From positions 7,152,466-7,216,465 of the forward strand of contig CM020514.1 in NCBI GenBank assembly GCA_009823395.1: a stretch of 64,000 nt of DNA. Reading direction: 5' to 3'. Position numbers and translations under genes: made by a program. This DNA comes from Thamnaconus septentrionalis (lineage: Eukaryota > Chordata > Actinopteri > Tetraodontiformes > Monacanthidae). Below, one piece after another: positions 28,201 through 42,200 of the stretch. The notes under the pieces were generated by a model that did no database searches, was not told the origin of the DNA, and saw only the letters and a program-made list of their open reading frames with translations. The stretch's first letter is position 1; each line of letters begins with the position of its first letter.

Positions 28201-31200
28201 AATAAACAGGGTCTCTGGGCACTGGGTGATGTGGGCGTCGGCGGCAAATATTAAAGCAACACTGGGTATTTTTTCATTACCTTAAAAAAATAGTTCCCAA
28301 TTTTTTTTTTTCAATACATTGACCTGTAACATGGAGAATGGAACCCCTGCTAACAGCACAGCGCACCCAGCTGGGCTGCTATGGAGCTATCAAACTCTGG
28401 TTGCGTGCCCAGCACCTTCTTGCCAGGTCGCCCTTGTCCGGCTGTTTGAAGACTGAGTTTTTCTTCTCTTTCTTGCCTCTCCCCAGTGCGTTTTCTCCAG
28501 TTTTCCCGGTGCCTCTTCCATTATGAACAGGAAGAGAATAATGAGCTAGCATTTTGTAGCCGCGCGAGAGGTGCTGATGTTGGTGTGGGAAGCATCTCTG
28601 TGAAGTGAGCGTGTCCTTGCAGGCAACCCACGTGATAACAGGCCAGGGCAGCTGAATCGTAAAAATGATTTTGAATTTTGAATTTTGACTTTAAAGTAGA
28701 CGCCGAGTGTCTCTCCACTATGAGGCCGTCCTGTTTCCGTCCCATTCTAGCTATATGGAAGGTCCAACCTAGTATCAGTTTTAGCAGCAGGCTAATTATG
28801 CTTAATATGCTGTTTTCTGGAGATGTGTAGAACTTTTTTTTTAGGATATTTATTCATGCATGTCCAGCATGAGAGACGATAGTCACACTGGGTCTTTGCC
28901 AAAGTGTTGCCGAGGTATTCAGTTCACGACAAAGAAACGGATGGATGGAGTCACAATGCACCTGTAACAAACACATCCTGCCTTCGTCCAAATCTCCTGT
29001 CTCCTGTCCAAGCGGTGTGAAAACTGCACGGCCTTGGAGTGAGAGAGTGCGCGCATGGGGGCGGGGGGCGGACGGTCATAAAAGGCTCCGTGATGGAGCA
29101 CTCTTCCTGCCTCTCCAGCAGCACCCCTTTCATTAACCTTGCCACAACAGCAGGAAATCAATATCCGTGGACCTTTTTCCCCCCTGTCTGGGAGCTTATT
29201 TAGATAACCAAACGAAAAGAGGCCCATGTTGGGGTAAAAAAAAAAGGAGCAGGTAGGGTTTTTTTCTTCTTCCCCCCCTCTCCGTCCTCATTCCTTCGCT
29301 GCCTCTGACATATTTTCAAAAGGAGTCTCAAAGCCGGTTGTGTCATCAGCTAAGTGCTATTTGTCCTTGGCGCGCCCCGCAGGGGATCAATGCATCAGGA
29401 TGACAAGTTTCAAAGCGAAAGTGAGTACGACTGCGGAGGAGGGCGTCATCAATAGCCGCGCTCGGGGGGTTGGGGGCGAAGGGGGCTGTTTAGCATTCCC
29501 CCGCATGGCGATCGTGACGCAATGATAGCGCTGCGCCACGTGCAGAGGCGTCCGGCCTTCTAATTAGGCTGCCGCTGTGGAAGCAGATGTGTGCAGCTGG
29601 AAAGCCCCTGATTGCGCCCAAGATCATTAGCCAGCGCTCCGAGCTTGGCAAGTTTAAATGGATGGAGGCATACATCACCGCCTGTATACCAGGCTACCAA
29701 CCGTTAGTTTTCCGTTAGCATTGACAGCCTGCGCTACTTGAGCTCCCGCTGGGCTTTCAGAAAACAAGAGGGATGTTTCCCGAAGAAAAACAAAGACACA
29801 GATTTGTTCACTGTGGCATCTGCCAAAGAAAACTAAACTCACTGAGAAGACTAAAGTTAAATATCCACATCAGAGCACAGCATCTTTTCCTGTCTCTTCC
29901 ATGGCTGAGAAGTACAACAATCTACGTGTATGTATAAAAAAAAAAGATCGATGCAATTATTTCCCAGCAGTACAGCTCAGTAGCTTTTATATACTGATGC
30001 TTTGCCTTTTAAAATATTTTTACAGTGCTAGTAAAACTGAGCTCTGGTATAAGGCCCGCACGGTGGCTAATGACAAGGCTATCTGGCGGAAAGCAAACTG
30101 TACCTCGGATTATACGCAGTGAATGAATTTAATTTGGTGATATAATTAAGACTAACGTGCAAATAATTGACTTGAATATGTTGACTTTCCGCCTCGTCTG
30201 AGCCCCGGTATGAGACGACCCGACTCTTTAGTGCAGGTGCTACTCCAGCAGCGACGGCGCCGCTAACCACAGACGACCCCGTCAGTCCGTCCCTCCTCCT
30301 TGTCTCATTAAATAAACACAAACCATTGTCTAACCAGTGAGGCACAACAACCGATTAATCAACCAGTCAATCAGGAGGCTACAGTCCATCCTGCTTATTA
30401 GTGCCTCCGCAGCAAAGGTGGGAAGTAACCAAGTACAAATACTTGGGTACTGTTCTTAAGTATTGGGTATCTGTACATTACTTGAGTCAATGCTAAACGT
30501 TTTCCTTTATGCTAAATTGTCAGCAAATGTATTGTTTCATTAAAGGCAAACAATAAATCAATTTTTTTTTTTTTTTTTTTTTACACAAGTATCAGTACTT
30601 TTACTTAAGTACAGAATATGAATGTTTTTGCAATCTCTGCTTTGCAGAGATGGATTTCCTTTTTCTCAGATGATGCATCGCACTATGCCAGTTCCCTTCC
30701 TCAGACTCTGAGCTTGTTGGACAGAGATACAACAGGAAGCCCAAACCGGCCGCTGGAAGGCGTCCTATCACAAGCGCAGCAGAAACCCTGGAAGCAAGAA
30801 CGGCCCGTTTGTTTCTGCCGGCCGGAGGTGAGGCCAAAGTGAGTGTCGGCTTGACATCATCGGCCCGCTCGCTGTCATCTGAGAGTCTGAGAGCTCCGAC
30901 AAAGACTCGGGCTTCTTCTCTCCGTGCCGGGTGACAAGCGCGGCACTGTGAAGAAGCAATTGGGGGACCGGCGGCGGGCCACAGAGCTCCGCCAGCCACC
31001 CAGCTGTCATCACCAGAGCCTCTCCTGTCTCTCCCGCAGCCAGTTAACGCCCACTCACTGCCAGCGGCGAGCTTCCTCTGCGGCTGGAGCTGCCGGTTGC
31101 AACGCCGCCAGAGTGGACAACAAAGTACTCATATTCTGTGCTTAAGTACAAGTATTGGTACTTGTGTAAAAAAAAATATATATATATGTAAGTAAGCAAG

Positions 31201-32182
31201 TCAGTCAGTAAGTCCTTTAATGTGAAATACTGAAATGTAATACTGAAATGTACTTGAATAACAATTTTTTTTGCCATTAATGAAACAACACATCTGTTGA
31301 TAATTTTGCAAAAATAATAAAGCTTTGGTACGCTCAATACATTTTTTTTGTCTTATTTAACTGCAGCACAAACAAACTGTAATCACTTTTAGCTGTGACC
31401 AGTCAGCCATTATTCAATGTTTACATTTTTAATAACAAGAACAAAAGTTATTATTTTCTAAACTTTCATTTTTCAGTGTACTAAAGAGGTACTGCCGAAC
31501 AGCATAGTTCAAATAGCTCCACTTCAAGCAATAACTATAAAATAATAAGTGAATTACTTTGAAAAGACTTAGTATCTTTTAAACACAGAGGTAAAACGCC
31601 TGTTTATTCGATGTAAGAAGTAGAAAGTACAGATATTTGTGTACAAATATATGGAGTAAAAGTGAAAAGTTGTCAGGAAAAGAAAAACTCAAGTAAAGTA
31701 CAGATACCTGAAAAATCTACTTAAGTACAGTGACAAAGTATTTGTGCTTAGTTAATTCCCACCTCTGAAAGACGCTGCCTCGTCTCCTGCGCCGATGAGG
31801 GTTGAGGAAACTGTGGTGGGGAGGTGCTGCAGGGTAACCGCGAGCAAAATCAACGCGTTTTGGTTTTTTTTGATGATTCATTAACACAAGTGTTGCACTG
31901 GTGAGCTCCAGGAACCCCTGTTAAAACATCCCAGTCCTCTCTCCCTGGCGGCGAGAAAACCTGCAGCCAGTAGCGGTGACTGACCGGGACTTGGACCAGG
32001 GTTTGGTTTCCACACATCAGCGCTCGGTAATTAATCTGGAGGGAGGATCGAGGTGTCTCTTTGATAAGAACCCCTAACAGATGGTGAGCGGCGGTCGTCT
32101 TCATTAAGATTCCGCAACCTCTCCCCGGCCGCGAGTTCCTCACAGCGGCGAGCGCACAATGTATCGGTGCAGAGGAAACATG

Positions 32183-32218
<36 letters not shown>

Positions 32219-33198
32219 GGACCGACGCAAAGGTGCTAATAATGAACGTGCCTCGCTTGCTCTGGAGGGATCAGTTGATGATAATAATATTAATAAGAAT
32301 AATGCTAATATGTTATTAATACGTTATTATTATGTTAATGATTGCATTTATATAGTGATTTTCTAGACACTCAAAGCACTTTACATTGAACCGTCACCCA
32401 ACCACCCAACATCCACTGACATTCGTACGAGGCAATGTGGGTTAAGCGTCTTGCCCAAGGACACCATGGCAGACTGGGATGGAGCGGGATTTGAACCGCC
32501 AACCTTTCGGTCATTGGACAGCCTATTGGACAACCAGTTGGTGTCCAAAGCGCTTCGAGATGCCATTGGATGTGATTTGGCGCCTTGCGAGTGAAAGTTG
32601 AATGATTGATTGATTGAGTCTGACGCGACAGTGCACGTTAATAAACTTTACGTACAAGATTCAGTGTAAATACGCCGGAATTAGCAACTAGCGTAGTTAA
32701 AAACACTCACAAGTTCATATATTGGTGGATGGCTTGTTCCTGTTCATGCTGCCCTGAACTGACAGCACATTTTGAGCAAATGTTGTACATCTGAACTGCA
32801 CATTACAAACCCCTTTGGAGGCAGCTCGATTCCCAATGCCCCTGTGGGGGTTTTCTTTTGATGAATTCTTCAAACTTTTTATATGACGCACACCTGTTTG
32901 AAAAACTTAATCGACTGATTGAAAGAGCATAAGAGGTGGTGCACAAAGCTGCTTTAAGAGTGCTCTCTTTTCTGATTTAATGTAGCAGGAACAACGACCG
33001 AGAGTGATTTCAAATAGACTCTGCAGGCTCGAGGAGGAAGTTCCTCAGCTCGCCGGGCGGACGCGGGGCTTGAAACGAAGGACGCGGCGGGGACGGCCAT
33101 GAATAATGTACGGAAGATTTCGTTCCACCCCTAAAAGTGTCAGATGATATTGCATTTTTGCAGGTGACCTCGTGTTCATGCCACGTCAGCATGTTCTT

Positions 33199-33234
<36 letters not shown>

Positions 33235-36200
33235 TGTGCTTATACCTCAGAAGCCGGCAGATGCTGGTCCTGTAACTGAGCCTCTGGCTGGCGCGGCCAC
33301 GCTGGGAGGCAGCGGGGGGCGGGACGGGAAGTACAGCAGGACGGCGGCAAAGAGGAGGGCGACTGCAGCCAACTCTGCAGGCGGAGAGGACACGACAAAG
33401 ATTCACAACAAGCCCGATCGATGCGGCGCGACGTAAGGCGGCGGCTAACACGTTCGACACGAGTCCCTTCTGGCTACGGATGGAATCGCAGGACGTTGTT
33501 CGGAAAAAAACGAAGAAAAAAAAAAAGAACTCGGGGCAAACAAAAAGACAAGAGATTCAATTTGTCCCGTCATGCAATGTTTTCTCACGAGAATTCTTTT
33601 TTTTAATTTTCGGAAGCCCCGTTAGGCACGACCGTGTCGACTATCAACTTTTCGGAGATAACCGGCGGTTCGGCGGAAAAAAACTCCCACAATCCCATCA
33701 ACAGATGCTATTTATCTCCCTCGACAGCGCCGACAAGATGTCAAGATGATGTGCTATCGATCGCCCCCCCCCGACTCCCCGCGCGCCCTTGGCGGGTTTC
33801 TGCGCGCCGCTCATACCTGCATACATAACCAGCTGGATGCTGTCTCGTATGGAGCTGTCGGACATGGTCGGCGCCTCCGCCCCCGCCGCCTTGGGGGCCG
33901 TCGCCGTGCTGTTGGGGGCCGGCACGGCCAGGGGGCCGACCAGGAAGGAGGCGGCGCCCCCCAGGTAGGAGAAGAGCGTGGCCAGGGCCGTGGCCGTGGC
34001 CCTCTGGTCGGGGGCGAACCACGTGGTGGAGAGGTAGGGGCCGGCGCTCATGATGGTGGGGCCGGCCAAGCCGTTGAGGAACTGGCCTCCGTGTATGAAC
34101 CTGCAGAGAGCGAAGAGAGGAAATGAAATCACGCGCCTCCCGCTGGGAGGGAAAAGTGGCGCGAGCTGCTGTGCTGCACTCTCAACCTTGAAATGACTCT
34201 CGCGTTACACGAGCGGAGACTCCTGCGGCGCGGAGACGACGCTTTGAGGATCCGGCACCTCAGCGGGTCCACGTTTGCGACGCGGCCGAATCGCCGACAC
34301 TTCAAGTCTGAAATCTTTCTGATCCACTGTCCGTATCCATCTCGGAAAGATTAGATCCGATCAGATTGCTTTCCGTATGTCTGAGTAACTCCATCCCGTA
34401 AGCAGACGTGACAACACACACGTTCAAAACCTTGGAGTCACTGACTCATTTCTTTATTTAACTCTGCCATAACCATCTTCATGAAATAATCTATTGGAAT
34501 GTTCTAAGAACCTTACTAGTGCTCGAAAATCAGCAAGGATGTGCTGAACTCATTATGGGATGGCTTTGAGAATTTGTTGCTTTGAATGTTTAATTGAATG
34601 TGATTTTAGAGAATGAATCAAGGGTGCACTATGTGGCCATTGTTCCAGAAGTTGAAAGATGGGCAGCTGTTTTGCTGCTAAACAGACTGACAGGAAGTTG
34701 TTTGTCAGAACAGATGGCTCGTCCAATCACCTTTCAAGTTTTGATTGTCTCACCTTTCCAAATGTTTTTTGGGCTTTTTTTTTTTTAATCTCCCAGACAG
34801 ATAGAGGAAATTAATTAAATTGATTTTTTTTCTGATTGTGTATTTGAAAAACAATAGCGTTTGAACATTGAGGCTGCCATCCTTGTTCAAAGACCTTTTT
34901 TTTTCCCCCCAAGATCAGCAGCTCTTAGCACTGAGAACATTTCAGCCTGTTTGCCTTGTTTTTCTTCCAACCTTCTGCAGTTCCATTTGCACATGACAGA
35001 AATGAAAAACGACGGAAAAGTTGCAAGTCAGTTTTCAAGTGCTTTTGTCAGCTATGTCGCTTTTCACCTCGTCGGGAGTCTTGACTGAAAGGAACATTAT
35101 GGTTTCTTTTTTTTTTAGGACTTTGGATGCACTAGCCTTTCTCCCTGTTATTTCTTCAGCTCCCCAAAAACAGGAAGTAATGACCAGAGGCAATAACTTC
35201 CGAACAATGATGAATTTGCGGTAACAGTCAAAGGCTACGGAGTCATCTCGGGGGACGTGAGCGATAACCCGCTCGAGCTGCGGTCCAAGTCGCTGCGTAC
35301 AATCTCAGCGGCGCACCTGCAGACTAATCTGTTGGAGATGTACTCTCAGATGTCCCCTGATGCTATCGGACCTCGCAGCGCCTCTCTTTCCCCCCCACCC
35401 TCCAGAAGTGTCTGACACAGACAGCTGGCCCCCAGAGACGAGCCCCGCGGCTGATTGTCTCCAGGCTCGGCCGGGGCGTCGTTCGTCTGAGAGCCGTCTC
35501 AGCACGGGGCAGCCAGATACAGCGGGGAGGCAGGAGAGGCGGGGGCGGGGGAGGAGAGGGGCAGCGAGTTCACTCAAGTCTGCTCTTCACTATTTAAGGT
35601 CTTTGGAAATCTCGGTAGATTAGCAAAGTCAAAGTAAAAAAAAAAAGAAGGTATCATATTAGACCCCTTTTTTTTTTTTTACATCTTTGTCTTTCATTCT
35701 GGATCGCAGTAAAGCAGTACTTCATGAGCAAACATTCAAAAAAAAATCACCTGTGAACAGTATATTTAGCCCACTGTTTACAGCCTCCATCCAAAACTCC
35801 TGGTTTTACCTACCTTCCAGCTAAAACTGATGCCTTGCTGGATCTTTTGACATATTTGGAAAGGGACAAGAACAAGCTAAGGGTGTTGTCACTAACTTGG
35901 GAAAGGCGTCAATGGGGTATAAGTGCCTTTTGTGACATCACAAAGGGATAATATGCAGCGTTGCATGGTCTTATTCACGTTTTCAGCACAGGGGCAAAGG
36001 TTGGACGTTTCCCAGTTCAGTGAGACTACTGACATGTATAAAAAAAAGGCAGATTTTGCATAAACATTGTACTTGGTATCAAAGAACCAATGGGATTCAG
36101 TGCTAGCAGTATAAAAAAAAAACATGCAGCACCTTTTAACTAAACACATAAAAAGTACCACTTTCATCCTACTCTTTGCAGTTTTCACACTTTTCAACTC

Positions 36201-39200
36201 TCTACTCCCTCTGACTTTGTCTGCTGCCTCGGGAGCTCAGGGATGGATGCGTCATAGCCCAACACACAGAGAGATGATCAACGGTGGACTGGCTGGAGAC
36301 GCAACTCTCCTTCCTACGTCTCAGACCTGCTGGCCCCTCCGAAAATACTCCGCGAGTCGCACTTTATTTTTTTATTCTTCCCACTCCTCCTGTTGCAGGG
36401 TTCTTTTATGTGAAAAGAACCCTGCATTGTTTCATGGGTCAAACTCTAACCTGCACAATTAACTGAAAGCGTTGTGTTTTAATAGATGCCTATTGAAATA
36501 ATGGGGCTTCTGTGCCTGTAACTATGTTAAAATACTGCTGTCCTCTGGGCATCATGTCGTAATCCATTAGAGGCATTTTATCATGGTTTCATCATCAGCA
36601 TAACTCCCAACTCATATTTTTGTGAGTCACATTTTCTTCTCCGTCTCATGATGTTGAAGATGAATGTATCATCTAATGATAATTATCTTCCAATCATTTG
36701 TCATGTTGTGTGTTGTGTTTGTTTGGCATTATTTATATCAGACATGCCCACGCTGACATGTCTAACCATGGGCCTTTAGAACGTCGGCCCATGTTCCTGC
36801 AGATGAAGAAGCACTGCAGTCTCACAGCTGACTGCTGACTTTGTAAAGCTGTCAGTTCGCCACCTAATTGCACAGTTAGCCCGCTGTTTACAGCCTGGAG
36901 TTTCAGCTTACTGCTTATACCGATGGATCTTTCACATGTGTGGAAGGGGACAAACCAATGCAGAGCCAACACCTAGCTTGGGCTGTTGGCACGAACCTCG
37001 GGTGATGTGTTTGTGCCCTTTGTGACATCACAAAGTATGAGCATTGAATAGAAATCCAAATGACAAAGTTATTGTTTTGTTTGACCGTATTCACTGTGGG
37101 CATTGGTAACAATTAAATCAGTTTTCAGATGTTTATCCATATACCAGTCACCAGTAAAGCTGTCAGTTAGCCACCTAATTGCATAGTTAGCCCGCTGTTC
37201 ACAGCCTGGAGTTTCAGCTTCCCTCTTATACTGATGGATCTTTCACATGTGTGGAAGGTGACAAAAGAAGGTGGAGCCAACACCTACCTGGGGCTGTTGG
37301 CACGAATCTAGGCGGACGGGCTTGTGCCCTTTGTGACATCACAAAGAGCCGAAATCTAGAACTATGTGTTTTCGCACATTTGAGGCTGCCAAACACGTTC
37401 TAAAGACATCTTGTTGGGGTGCTTAATGCATCCATGCACTAGCGGCACTATGTACATGGCCTGGGTCCTTCAACTAACTGCAAACTGCCGGAGGTACAAT
37501 TGAAAACTTAACGTCATCCTGCTGTCTGACTAGCGAACACACAACAACCTTGAATGTGGCACGCAATGAGGATTAATGGCGAGCGCCATCGGGGGAGGGG
37601 GCTAATATTCCAACAGAGAATTTATTTATTTTTTTTTTTTTTTTACACAAGATGATTAAGTTAATAAGTATTGATGAATGCTGTCAGACCGAATCTGAGC
37701 CCGAGCGAGACAAAGACGCCAGGCGGGGCCGGTTGTTCTGCCGCTGAGAAAATGTCCAGGCCAATTCTGTCCAGAAAATGACACAGTGGCAATCACGGGA
37801 GTAATAAGAAGCCTGCTGCGGGACTGATGTGTTTTGATCATCAGTCATTTGTCTGATCTGGCATCTGATCGCTTTAAATGCAGATGGAAAGGAGAGTAAT
37901 GGGGTGGGGGTAAAGACATTAAAAAGGAGCACTATAAAAACAATCGAGATAAATGACGCTAATTTAAAAGGAGTCTAAATCACGGCAAACGGTGATGCCG
38001 CAGTGCCGTTTCTTCCCTTATCCAAAATCTGAACTTCCTTTTTGAAGCGGTGGAAGCAGAGCTTTCACACAAGGCGCGGCGGAGACGAGGAGAACTTCCC
38101 CTGCACACTACTTCACAGCTGCTTTTGATTTCTTGAAAAGAAATAAAAAAATATATATAAATACAATGGGAAAAATTCAAAAAAAGAGATGGTTTACTTT
38201 CTCGGGAGAGTTTCACAAAAAAAAAAAAAAAACAGCCGGAGAGGTAGTAGCCTTTCAGACATGAAACGGGGATGTGGAACAAACAGGGATCTGCAGGGGG
38301 GCCGTCGAGGGGAACTTCTGAAGGCTGGATGTAACTGTCGCCACTTGTCTCCTGATCACAGGAGGAGGGGGAAACGCGAGCTCGGCTTTTGAATGCAGCC
38401 GGATCTCCCTTGAACCCGGCACAATTAGAGAAGTCTGGAGCCGGCGAAGGGACAACAGCGCAACAGTACATCATCTCGACCCGGATGAGGCTGAGGAGCA
38501 AGGAGGGGGGAGAAGAAACCCTGCAAACTGGAGGCGGCGCTCGATGGAACAAAGAGCAAAGTGTGAAGCGGGGACTTTGAAAAGTAAAGACTGACATCTG
38601 CTGGTCCTCCAGGGAACTGCAGGATCATATCAAAGAAAACTTCAAATGGATCATCCCTCCGACGCCATCCTTTAATGTGACGGCTTGTGGAGATGTGGCC
38701 CATCACGTTTAAAATGCAAATCTGGCAAAAATTAACTTCTAACGTGTCGCCTTTTGCCTCCATTTTTTTTTCTTCTTTCCTTAATTAGGGAACCGAATTC
38801 ACAATAGCTGACGCCTGTGAGGGGTCGTCCTCGTCGTGGGATGGACACGGCGGCTCTGAGCCGGGCAGCCCTCCTTCAAGTTGGAGCGTTTCTTATTCGG
38901 AGGTCCGCAGACGCTGGCGACGAGCAGCAATGCCGACACCGAACCGCAGAGTCAAGCGCTGTAACCGTTCAAGGTTGAGTCCACCTGTGTGGATCGAATC
39001 TATGATCCACGGGGGGATTCTCATCTATTTCCAATTAACAAGAGCCATTTATTTATGACTGTAAAGGATTCTGGGGAGGTGTTGGGGAGGTGCACTCTTG
39101 AGGATGACTAATTCTACCCTCTGAAATGAAAAAATAAGAGGGCGTAGACGTTTCGGAACACAGGCAGGATTGCGTTCGTTCCGAAAACAGTTTCATTATT

Positions 39201-42200
39201 AATCGTGTAACCCTTTCTATTTTTTCTCAGTTAGGATTTTTCTTCCAAAAAAAAAAGTACCGAGACGAATCTCAGCATCTGGGATGCTTTGAGGGGGAAA
39301 AAAGAAAAAAGACAATCAAAATTAAAGGTGGTCTTACTTAAACTTGATTTCTGGCAAACGGAAGAACTTTTACTTTAAGTCACCTCAGACAGGTTTGTGG
39401 TTTTCAATAAAAAAAAAAAATGAAATAAAAAATTCAAACTATTTTGTTTTATTACCCACATCTGGCTTCAATATCCTAATGTCCCCCTTTTTTCTTTATT
39501 CTTTCCCTGGCATTCTCTCACACTCTCGGCTCCGCTCTTAATGCCCACAGATATATAAAAGATTACATGGATAACTTCGCCGCTCAGGGGGAAGCTCTCC
39601 TCTCCGTTTCCCTTCAGCTCTCCACTCTCCAATCTCTCGTCACGTTTTCATCTCCTGTCCCTCATCCTCCTCGGTTTCGTGTCTCTGCCTCTCATCGCTC
39701 ATTCTCTTTCACTCCTCGGCGTCCCCTGGAGGCCGGCAGATCGGCCTGAACTGTGTATTGTTTTTTTCCTTTTTGTTTTTTTGCCGAAAGGCAACTAAGG
39801 TCTCGTCCTCATTATGAAAACGTCATTATATTGAAGGCTTGTTCTCAATACCATGCAAAGAACAAACACCAAAAGCCAAACAACCCATTTATGGCCACTT
39901 TTCAGAAGGTCTGCTGCAAAACATGCAGCTGTGAAAATAGAATCAGCCCCTTGTGATGTCACAAAATGCCCGGAACCTCTCCCAGCCAGGTGTCAGGTCA
40001 AACCATCTAAGACGTCCTTGTGGACGCCTCCTTTCAGACCCAGTTCCAAAAGGTCAAACAAGATTAGATTCATTAGATTTTATTGTCCCCCAATACGGAA
40101 ATGATTTTTCCACAGCGCACCACACAGCTTGACCAACATTCAGAACAAACATCATTACACTTTCAAATACACACTTTAGACAGAACATATTGACATAGAC
40201 TTGGGCGCCACGGCGCAGTTCACCTCCTGTCTCTCCGGTGTCTGTTATTCAGAGCTGCTGCTGGGGAGACTGATTATCTCACTGGTCTTATTGGTGATGG
40301 ATGTGAGCTTGGAGGGGTTTTTGACTGAGATGTTGCTGAAAAGGCAGGTTGGAACAGTACACTAGGATGGGCTGTATGATTTCTTTATGCAGTGGTAGAA
40401 GGAGATGGGGTGCAACGTGGAGTCCTTTAAGTTAGCAAAGCATCCGTTCAAGCAGGAAGTCAAAAGCGAACACCCTGCAGGCCATATATGCTGTTTTCTG
40501 GAGATCTATAACAACTTTAGGTTAATTAATCATGTACGGCAGCCCCACTAGATCTTAAATTGGGTTTGGTAACCCTGACCCGGAGTCAGACCTCCTAAAG
40601 AAAGCAATTTGCACAAAAACTGCATTTTTGAATAAGTTAAAATAATGATTTCATACACACGCTGGCGCAGTGGTAATCGCTGATGGAGACGTTGCAGGTT
40701 TGATTCACACCTGGATGGTGGGATTTACACGTTTTCTCTGTTCTCTCCGGGTACTCAGGCTACTTCCTCCCTTAATCTGAGGCGTCCACGGTAGGCTAAC
40801 TGATAACTGCGAATGTGAGTGCGACAGGTTGTTTGTCTCTACGTGGCCCTGCGATAAACTGACCTCCTCCTCTGACCCTGAGCGTCCTGTGTGACATAAC
40901 TTGAGGTTTTGTCTCCATGTATGTACAAGACCACACTGTCATGTTGTGCAACGTATAAATCTATAGAAGGTTGGGTCTTAGATAAGAGACCGTAAACATG
41001 TTCCCAGTATGTGAAGAGGGGGATCCATACTAGAAACGCAGAGAAGACAATGAAGTTTTATTCGAAGCTCAAACTGTGCATTTTCCTCCAGCCTGCCATC
41101 ACTCAAGGAAATTCAGATTTTCTTTTAACTCCTATATTTAGCTCAAATTCACCAAGGCCTCCATTAATGACATTCTAACCACCGCCTCCTTTCGAACAGA
41201 GAGGGAGCCATTACAAAAGGCCAAGGAGCGCTGTTCATTTACCTGCGAAATTATTCTCGAAAGCCGCCGAGCGAAACCGATACGAGATTCCTTCCGTGGC
41301 GCGACACCTCTCCTTTGATATTTCACATTATATACCTCATTGACAAGCTCAATGGGGATCGTCGGCAAGATTACGGCTGGGAAACAGTGGGCGAAATTAA
41401 AAAATGTAAAAAACAAGGGCAACGAATAAATGAGCGGACCTTGCACTTTGTGAAAGACAGCCCGAGAATAGAAAGTGAAAACGAAACAAAGAAAACAATG
41501 GGATTCTTGTAATGTTTTCTGACAATGGCGTCGTCTGATAAGAAGGAAAGGAAAAAATAGAAATGCGGTTTCACGGCCGTCTGTCAAACTCCTCTGGCAC
41601 CTAAATGCTGTTATTTGGTTATTACGGTCTCATGTCTGATATATATGTTTTACCCCATTTAGTATTGACATTAATGTCTGCCTGATGGTCAGTAGTCGAT
41701 ACTTGAGTATTCCATCTTTCAATATTAATGCTGTTTAGGTTGGTTGGTTTGGTTGGTATTGGTTCAAAACACCTATCTGCACTCTTTTCAAGTAAAATTC
41801 TTATTTAGGAAGTGTGAAAGGTGCATCCCCTTTTCTTTGGCTTTCACTTCTCTGAAATTTGTAACTAGAACAAAGGGCAAATCATCCCTTTCTCAAGCTA
41901 TAACAAGCACTGACGTCTCTTCCAGGACAGTGGCAACACCTCACTCCGCCCTTTTGAGACCACCTTGTTCTTGTCTCCTTCCAGACAATGACACTGGGCC
42001 TAAACAGAGGGCTAAGTATGCTGTATGGGGTGTTTTCGCAGGCCTGAGCAAGGCAGCTTCTAAGAGACATTTCAAAGAAGAAGTCTGCAGGGTTCACTTC
42101 CTGGTTTCTTCTTCAGACAGGTCATGGATGTGGTGGGAGTTTCTCGAGGCAGTTTGTCAGTGCCGCTGCGTCTGCTACTGTGCGCAACCTGGCTCCAAGG

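Larger units (their letters stand above)
26499..33245 (-). other. slc49a4: slc49a4 intron 4
   Basis: 6.7 kb. It holds the large hAT-like inverted-repeat structure 30413-31767, a (CTG)10 tract (32187-32216), a SINE copy (about 32275-32600) and the (TG)n tract 33200-33230 close to exon 4. No exon is recognised in between. Confidence 0.6.

Noticed and set aside
37980..38597. 205-codon minus-strand open frame
   Set aside because: It lies inside slc49a4 intron 2, has low-complexity phenylalanine runs and resembles no family I know. Consistent with chance.
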